A DNA stretch of 37,208 nt from Hyphomicrobiaceae bacterium. GTDB lineage: Bacteria; Pseudomonadota; Alphaproteobacteria; Rhizobiales; Hyphomicrobiaceae. Position numbers and translations under genes: made by a program. Position 1 is the first letter of the stretch; every line of letters begins with the position of its first letter. Positions 32,449 to 37,208 of this stretch are shown piece by piece. The stretch covers positions 1 to 37,208 of the forward strand of contig JANYHG010000001.1 in NCBI GenBank assembly GCA_025359165.1. The letters are read 5' to 3'. The notes beneath the pieces were generated by a model. That model was not told where the DNA came from. It did no database searches and was given only the letters and a program-made list of their open reading frames with translations.

Positions 32449-34776
32449 ATGACTGCGCTTTTACTGCAAACTCTGCTGCTGATGGTTCCGGCGTTCTTCA
32501 TCGGTGCGGCCCTGGCGTGTGGACTTCGCAAGATGCTGCGGCCTGCTGAGGAAGCATCGCTCGCGCCCGCTCCGGCCCGTGCACCGGCAACGAAAGTCGA
32601 GCCTTTGCCGCAGTACGCCGAGCGGGCGACGCCTGCCCCCGCCACGCCGATCGTGAACGCACCGCCGGCCGCAGTGGTGCCAGCTAAGCCCGCCGCTGCT
32701 GCAGCACCTCAAGCGCCGGCCAACCGTTTCGACGAGACGCTGTCGGCGCGTCCGGCAGCCGCACCGGTAAGTGCCGTGCAGCCGACTCCCGTTGCCGCAG
32801 CCAGGGCAGCGGACGCCAAGCCAGCAGAAGTTTCGAAAAGTCCGGCACCGCCGCCTCCACCCGCACCGACGGCAGCCAGGCCCGATCAGGTCGCGCCGCC
32901 CGCTGGGAAACCTGCCGCACCGGTCACGGCGACGGCAGAAATGGTCGCGAGCGCCGCTGCCGCCATGGCTGCAGCCGCTGCGGCGGTAGCCGCGCAGGCG
33001 CGGGCTGCGACTGCTCCCGTCAGCGTCGCCGCGCCCGCACCGAAGGCAGCCGCACCCGCGTCGGCACCAGTGGCGAAGCCTGTTGCGCCAACTGCACCGG
33101 TGGCACCTGCTGCCGCTTTGCCAGTTGCGCCTGCGGTTGTCGTAACTCCCGCCATAGCTCCCACCGTGGCTCCGGTTATCAGGTCGGTCGTCGAGCCACC
33201 TGCGCGCGAGATGATGCTGCAGTCCAAGCCGACTGCCGATGACCTGACGCGCATCAGCGTTATCGACACGGCGGTCAACGCCCAACTCGATAAACTCGGT
33301 GTCACGCGCTTCAGCCAGATCGCCGCATGGCGCAAGTCGGATGTCGACACCGTCAGCCGGTCGCTTGGTTTTCAGGGCCGTATCGAGCAGGAAAACTGGA
33401 TCGAGCAGGCGCAAATCCTGGCTGGCGGCGGCGAGACCTTTTATTCTGCACGCCGTTCGGCGGCCACGACCGCGCCGGGCGTATCGGCTCCCGCGAGTCG
33501 CCCGGCTGTGGTCTCGACCGGTGCTGCGGTCGCTGCGGTGACACCAAGCCCGCAAGTGCAGCCGGCCACCCCGCAGCCAGCGGCACTCCAATCGGCGGCA
33601 GCGTCATCGTCGGTCGCAACGCCGCCGAACGTCGAACTACGCGCCGCGTTCGCCGACCGGGCATCCGCTCCTGCCGCGTTCAGCGCACCTCCGTCGACGC
33701 TGCCATTGCCTCTGGATCGTGCCGTCGTGCACCCGTCGCCCGTCTCGGCCCCCGTCTCGGCCCCCGTCTCGGCGTCCGTCAAGGCCGTCCCGGCGGCGGT
33801 TGCAGCAACGGTGACACCTACCCCGCCCGTAAAGGCACCGGCACAGACGGCGATGCCTTCAGCCGTAGGTGCCGCAGCCGCTGCGGCCATGGCGGCTGCG
33901 ACAGCGGTCGCCGCAAAATCCGCCCCGCCACCGGTAGCTGCGACGCCGGCACCTGTCGCTCCGCCTGTCCCCGCATCCACCACAGGCGGACTGCCGACGC
34001 CCGCCACCTCGGTGCGTCCGGCCATGGCCCCGTCACGCGATGCGCTGCAACGGATCGGCGCGATCAATGGCGAGATCGAGAAAATGTTGGGCGCGCACGG
34101 CGTCACACGGTTCACGCAGATCGCCGGCTGGAGCCCCGTCGAGATCGAGCGCTTCGACCGATTGCTCGGCTCGCAGGGGCGCATAACCCGAGAAAACTGG
34201 GTCGAGCAGGCTCAGATCCTGGCCAAGGGCGGCGATACCGCGCATTCGCGCGACTACGATCGTCGGCTGTCGGAAAGCCAGCGCGACGCCAGCGTCAGGC
34301 CGAAAAGCATTACCGAAGCGATCAAGGCCAATGCCGGTGCCGCAGCTGCAGCCGCAGCAGCCAGTGTGGCCCCGGCAGCCCCGCTCGCCGGTCGACCTGA
34401 TATCGCCGGTCTGAGGTCGGTGCGTTCTGAAGCCTACCGTCCCTCGCCGAGCGAGATTGCGACGGCAGCTGCTGCCGCCGCTGGCGCGGGTAGCGCCCGG
34501 GTCGTACGCTCTGCGGAGATCGACGACCTCAAACGCATCCGAGGCATCGGCGTGCTGATCGAGAAGCGGCTCAACTCTGTCGGGATCGTGTCGTATGGCC
34601 AGATTGCCGACTGGACCACCGACGACATCGATCGCGTCAGTGCCAGCCTTGACTTCAAAGGTCGCATCGAGCGCGAGAACTGGGTCGAGCAGGCGCGCAT
34701 CCTGTCGGCGGGCGGTCAGACCGAGTTCTCGCGGCGGGTCGATCGCGGCGAAGTCGAGACGTCGAAGTCGCGTTGA
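32449..34776 (+). CDS. Membrane-anchored Ala/Pro-rich protein with three helix-hairpin-helix-like domains
   Basis: This 775-residue protein has an N-terminal hydrophobic helix (LLQTLLLMVPAFFIGAALAC, about 4-23) followed by basic residues and long Ala/Pro-rich spacers. Three copies of a 75-residue domain are spaced along it, at about 261-336, 528-605 and 690-770. Each has a helix pair around an L-x-R-I block, then F/YxQIAxW and GRI...ENW-EQAxIL. Only the last copy keeps a true HhH core (RIRGIGVLIEKRLNSVGI); in the first two the G-I-G is replaced (SVID, GAIN). The domain is known to me from C-terminal parts of alphaproteobacterial NuoE and L21-like proteins, where its role is unknown. A basic region after the helix suggests the bulk is cytosolic (positive-inside), although a periplasmic location is not excluded. 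Confidence 0.85.
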   Translation: MTALLLQTLLLMVPAFFIGAALACGLRKMLRPAEEASLAPAPARAPATKVEPLPQYAERATPAPATPIVNAPPAAVVPAKPAAAAAPQAPANRFDETLSARPAAAPVSAVQPTPVAAARAADAKPAEVSKSPAPPPPPAPTAARPDQVAPPAGKPAAPVTATAEMVASAAAAMAAAAAAVAAQARAATAPVSVAAPAPKAAAPASAPVAKPVAPTAPVAPAAALPVAPAVVVTPAIAPTVAPVIRSVVEPPAREMMLQSKPTADDLTRISVIDTAVNAQLDKLGVTRFSQIAAWRKSDVDTVSRSLGFQGRIEQENWIEQAQILAGGGETFYSARRSAATTAPGVSAPASRPAVVSTGAAVAAVTPSPQVQPATPQPAALQSAAASSSVATPPNVELRAAFADRASAPAAFSAPPSTLPLPLDRAVVHPSPVSAPVSAPVSASVKAVPAAVAATVTPTPPVKAPAQTAMPSAVGAAAAAAMAAATAVAAKSAPPPVAATPAPVAPPVPASTTGGLPTPATSVRPAMAPSRDALQRIGAINGEIEKMLGAHGVTRFTQIAGWSPVEIERFDRLLGSQGRITRENWVEQAQILAKGGDTAHSRDYDRRLSESQRDASVRPKSITEAIKANAGAAAAAAAASVAPAAPLAGRPDIAGLRSVRSEAYRPSPSEIATAAAAAAGAGSARVVRSAEIDDLKRIRGIGVLIEKRLNSVGIVSYGQIADWTTDDIDRVSASLDFKGRIERENWVEQARILSAGGQTEFSRRVDRGEVETSKSR

Positions 34777-34944
34777 GCGGTGGCGCGGCTCGACTGTTCC
34801 GCCCCTCGTGCGGCGCAACAAACGACCGCGAGGCCACACCGCAGCGCCTTGCAAAGACTGACAGCGAAGAGTGCGCCAGTTGACGCCACTGCCGAACTCG
34901 TGAACCTTTGGGCTGCAACCTCAGCTGTTTCAAAGGATTCCGGC

Positions 34945-36156
34945 ATGCCTGCCGACCGAAGTCATGCCGGCCTCTCTGCTGCCGGTGCGCGACCATTGAA
35001 GATGACCGCCAAGGACATCTTGGGGCACTTGGTTGCATTCGATACGACGAGCGACAAGACGAATATTCCGATGGCCGAGTGGATCCGCGCATATCTTGCC
35101 GGATTAGGCATCGAGAGCCATCTGCTGCCGTCCGGCAATGGCATTCACACCAACCTGTTCGCGACCGTTCCGGCCAAGGGAGGGGGCACCGCCGGCGGTA
35201 TCGGTCTGTCCGGGCACATGGATGTCGTGCCCACGACCGGTCAGCCCTGGGAAACCGATCCATACGAGATGGTCGAAAAGGGCTCGCGCCTGTATGGCCG
35301 CGGCACCGCCGACATGAAGGGGTTTCTCGCCTGCATGCTGGCGTCCGTGCCGGCCTTCCAGGCGCGGCCCTTGTCGCAACCGATCCACCTCATCTTTTCC
35401 TATGACGAAGAAGTGGGCTGCACCGGCGTGATCCCGATGGTCGCCGAGTTCGGCAAGACATTGCCAAAGCCCGACATCGTCATCGTCGGCGAGCCCAGCA
35501 TGATGTCGGTCGTCGACGGCCATAAGGGTGGCTCGCGTTTTCGCACCGAGATCATCGGCAAGGATGCCCACTCTTCGCGACCGGAACTCGGCGTCGGTTC
35601 GATCTTCGTCGCATCCGACCTGATCCAGGAGCTGAAACGCATCGAGGCGCGCGTGCAGCGAGAGTATCCCGCCCCGCGTTTCGCGCCGCCCTATCCGACG
35701 ATCACGGTCAGCTCCATCGAAGGCGGTATCGCCCACAACATCATCCCGCCGCGCTGTTCCTTCACGTGGGGCGTCCGCCTGACACCCGGCTTCGACAACA
35801 GCGAGGCCCCATGCGCCCTGCAAGCCTATGCCGAACGCGAACTGCTACCAGCGATGCGCCGCGTGCATCCCGATTGCGACATCCGAACCGAGTTGCTGGG
35901 CTTGCTGCCCGCGTTCGCATCGGGGGAGGGCTCACCCGCGACGTCGCTGGCGCTGAAGCTCGCGGGACAGAACGACGTCTACACCGTGCCCTACGGCACC
36001 GAGGCCAGCCACTTCCAGGCCGCCGGCGTTTCGTCCGTCGTCTGTGGTCCCGGCGATATCGCGCAGGCCCATCAGCCCAACGAGTTCATCGAAATCGCCG
36101 AGCTCGACAACTGCATGGCGTTTCTCGGACGTGTGCGCGATTGGGCGGCTGCCTGA
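34945..36156 (+). CDS. argE: Acetylornithine deacetylase
   Basis: This 403-residue M20A metalloenzyme removes acetate from N-acetylornithine in arginine synthesis. Motifs are complete: GLSGHMDVVP (His91, Asp93), GRGTADMKGFLACML (Asp123), SYDEEVGCTG (catalytic Glu155, metal Glu156), GEPSMMSVVDGHKG, KDAHSSRPELG and GTEASHF, with the terminal GPGDIAQAHQPNEFIEI. The sequence fits ArgE better than DapE because of the HKGG and ASHF blocks. The ATG at 34945 (MPADRSHAGLSAAG) has AAAGGA eight bases upstream; ATG at 35002 (MTAKDILGHLVAFDTT) would be the alternative and is closer to usual homologue starts. It follows the HhH-like gene by 168 bases. Confidence 0.92.
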   Translation: MPADRSHAGLSAAGARPLKMTAKDILGHLVAFDTTSDKTNIPMAEWIRAYLAGLGIESHLLPSGNGIHTNLFATVPAKGGGTAGGIGLSGHMDVVPTTGQPWETDPYEMVEKGSRLYGRGTADMKGFLACMLASVPAFQARPLSQPIHLIFSYDEEVGCTGVIPMVAEFGKTLPKPDIVIVGEPSMMSVVDGHKGGSRFRTEIIGKDAHSSRPELGVGSIFVASDLIQELKRIEARVQREYPAPRFAPPYPTITVSSIEGGIAHNIIPPRCSFTWGVRLTPGFDNSEAPCALQAYAERELLPAMRRVHPDCDIRTELLGLLPAFASGEGSPATSLALKLAGQNDVYTVPYGTEASHFQAAGVSSVVCGPGDIAQAHQPNEFIEIAELDNCMAFLGRVRDWAAA

Positions 36157-36189
36157 GACTTCATCGCGACGCGGACCCTTGAAACGCCA

Positions 36190-36222
36190 CACCCCGCAGC
36201 GGCTGGAAGCCACCACGGGGTG
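36190..36222. repeat. Stem-loop after argE
   Basis: CACCCCG at 36190-36196 and CGGGGTG at 36216-36222 are complementary with a loop of 19 bases. It precedes the stronger hairpin at 36243-36268. Together they separate the convergent argE and vWA genes. Confidence 0.5.
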
Positions 36223-36242
36223 CGATGCAGGAGGGGCATCAG

Positions 36243-36271
36243 GCCCTGACGGATGTTGTCGTCAGGGCTTT
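36243..36271 (+). terminator. Probable terminator between convergent argE and vWA genes
   Basis: GCCCTGACG (36243-36251) and CGTCAGGGC (36260-36268) form a perfect nine-base-pair stem with an eight-base loop, followed by TTT at 36269-36271 on the plus strand. It lies about 90 bases after the argE stop and 14 bases before the vWA gene's stop codon on the other strand. A short T-run makes it a moderate terminator for argE. Confidence 0.6.
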
Positions 36272-36281
36272 GGCATTGGCA

Positions 36282-37208
36282 TCATTGCGTGATGCGCAGG
36301 GTGGAGATCTTCAGTGCGATGTCACGGAAGGCAGCGCGGAGTGCGTCGCCGGTCGAGGCATTGTAGAAATGGCTCGTGTCGGTGGCGCAGTTCGTCAGTA
36401 GCGTCTGTGCCGTCGAACTCAGGCCGCCACCCGCAGAAAACGCAACCGTATAGACTTCGATGTTGGTGCCGTCCTGCTTCATGGCATTGCACAGTGCAAT
36501 GGCCTGATTGCTGGAGGTGTCGTTACCGGGACTGCCGCCGAAGTAGGTCATTTTGCCGGCGCTTGTGTATTCCTGGTTATAGTCACCGTCGGTCATCAGA
36601 ATGGCGATTTTTTTGAGCTTAATTTTGGTCGGGTCGCCATGCTTGGTATTGGGGTTGTAAGCGAGATCGTAAGGCGCAGCCTGATTTACGGTCGGCCATA
36701 GGGAATTCCAATTCGGCGACAGCATGTACCAAGCCCAGGCCGTACCCAGATGACCCGACGTGCCGCCTTGTGGCTGCAGGGTCGTTATCAGGTTGTGCAG
36801 CACGGTCTTGTTCGTCGTCAGTGGCGTGGCAACCGCGCCCGGTCCGACGTCGCACTCGGTGCCCCAACCGGACCACAAGAACTCCTGCATGACGTAGCCG
36901 TTCGCGGCACTCGGGGCAGCATCCGTGTACTTGTTCACACCCAAACGCTCGGCGACGCAGTATTTGCCCGGATATTTATAGAAGTTGTACCCATAGGCAG
37001 AGCCTGACTGTACTGGCGTCGTGACCGTGGAACCGGTAGCCGCCAGAAAGGCTGCAGCCGTCGGCAACTGAACATCCTGCGCGAACGGCACGATGGCCAC
37101 CTTCGACGTCTGTTTGCTTTGGTCGGCCCAGATCAGAATGTCGATGGCGTCGCTGGCAGCGGACTGCAGATCGAGGATCTTCTGGCCAGCCATCGAACCG
37201 GTGATGTC
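36282..37208 (-). CDS. Tad-type vWA-domain protein (TadG-like), 5'-truncated by window edge
   Basis: The visible 309 residues are the C-terminal part of a larger protein. The frame stays open to the last base and begins DITGSMAGQKILDLQ, the MIDAS signature DxTGSM of a von Willebrand A domain, so the start lies right of the window. MTDGDYNQEY supplies the second MIDAS loop, and an insert with two cysteines (YCVAERLG and WGTECDVG) sits between them. The end IALKISTLRITQ is the usual close of TadG-like pilus-assembly proteins in Hyphomicrobiales. Such proteins have an N-terminal TadE-like helix and are secreted to or anchored in the envelope for Flp pili. Confidence 0.85.
   Translation of the reverse strand, partial: DITGSMAGQKILDLQSAASDAIDILIWADQSKQTSKVAIVPFAQDVQLPTAAAFLAATGSTVTTPVQSGSAYGYNFYKYPGKYCVAERLGVNKYTDAAPSAANGYVMQEFLWSGWGTECDVGPGAVATPLTTNKTVLHNLITTLQPQGGTSGHLGTAWAWYMLSPNWNSLWPTVNQAAPYDLAYNPNTKHGDPTKIKLKKIAILMTDGDYNQEYTSAGKMTYFGGSPGNDTSSNQAIALCNAMKQDGTNIEVYTVAFSAGGGLSSTAQTLLTNCATDTSHFYNASTGDALRAAFRDIALKISTLRITQ

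Overview
This roughly 37 kb, high-GC window looks like chromosome of an alphaproteobacterium, most likely of the order Hyphomicrobiales (Rhizobiales). The evidence is the alphaproteobacterial form of NAD kinase, a large proline-rich Slt transglycosylase divergent from dapA, a Pit/PhoU-like/NUDIX cluster, a Tad-type vWA protein and many short operons with ATGA or TGATG overlaps. I see no rRNA, tRNA, insertion sequence, prophage or CRISPR array. Most of the window is housekeeping and catabolic, with a few envelope genes at the right.

Layout. 1-213 holds a direct repeat with hairpins. 214-3859 is an EmrA/EmrB-type efflux pair divergent from a TetR regulator, with two 19-bp palindromes between them. 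3966-5892 carries a cyclase-family hydrolase and a YghU-type glutathione transferase. 5915-8035 is a minus-strand operon: PhoU-like protein, Pit transporter, NUDIX hydrolase. 8228-9675 is KDPG aldolase overlapping an alpha/beta hydrolase. 9844-10625 has two small membrane proteins, one of only 29 residues, in an AT-rich gap. 10626-14265 has a DUF3237 protein, an RraA/HMG-aldolase family protein, QueA and a PrpF/GalD-type tautomerase. 14474-16626 encodes the membrane subunits of a TRAP transporter without a binding protein. 16821-18169 is a small zinc-ribbon protein and DapA, separated by an inverted heptamer repeat.

The plus strand then runs from a long Slt transglycosylase through an alpha/beta hydrolase and NAD kinase. 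It continues with a tightly overlapping set of YtcJ-like amidohydrolase, COG0523 GTPase and M20 amidohydrolase, followed by an EthD protein. paaG and paaI lie on the minus strand (28142-29372). The right part is a plus-strand envelope group: a protein with four BON-like repeats and an OmpA domain, a 34-residue membrane protein, and a membrane-anchored Ala/Pro-rich protein with three helix-hairpin-helix-like domains. ArgE follows, and a 5'-truncated Tad-type vWA protein runs off the right edge.

The least explained part is 29881-34776. An OmpA-type peptidoglycan-binding protein with duplicated BON-like units sits beside two single-span proteins, the second with a triplicated domain. The short gene between them is cut by an in-frame TGA, although its frame runs on to overlap the next start codon. 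Two other points deserve attention: a COG0523 metallochaperone GTPase translationally linked to two metallohydrolases, and a GalC-like plus GalD-like pair near orphan TRAP permeases. Assignments come from reading the translated sequence and from memory of families; no search was run.
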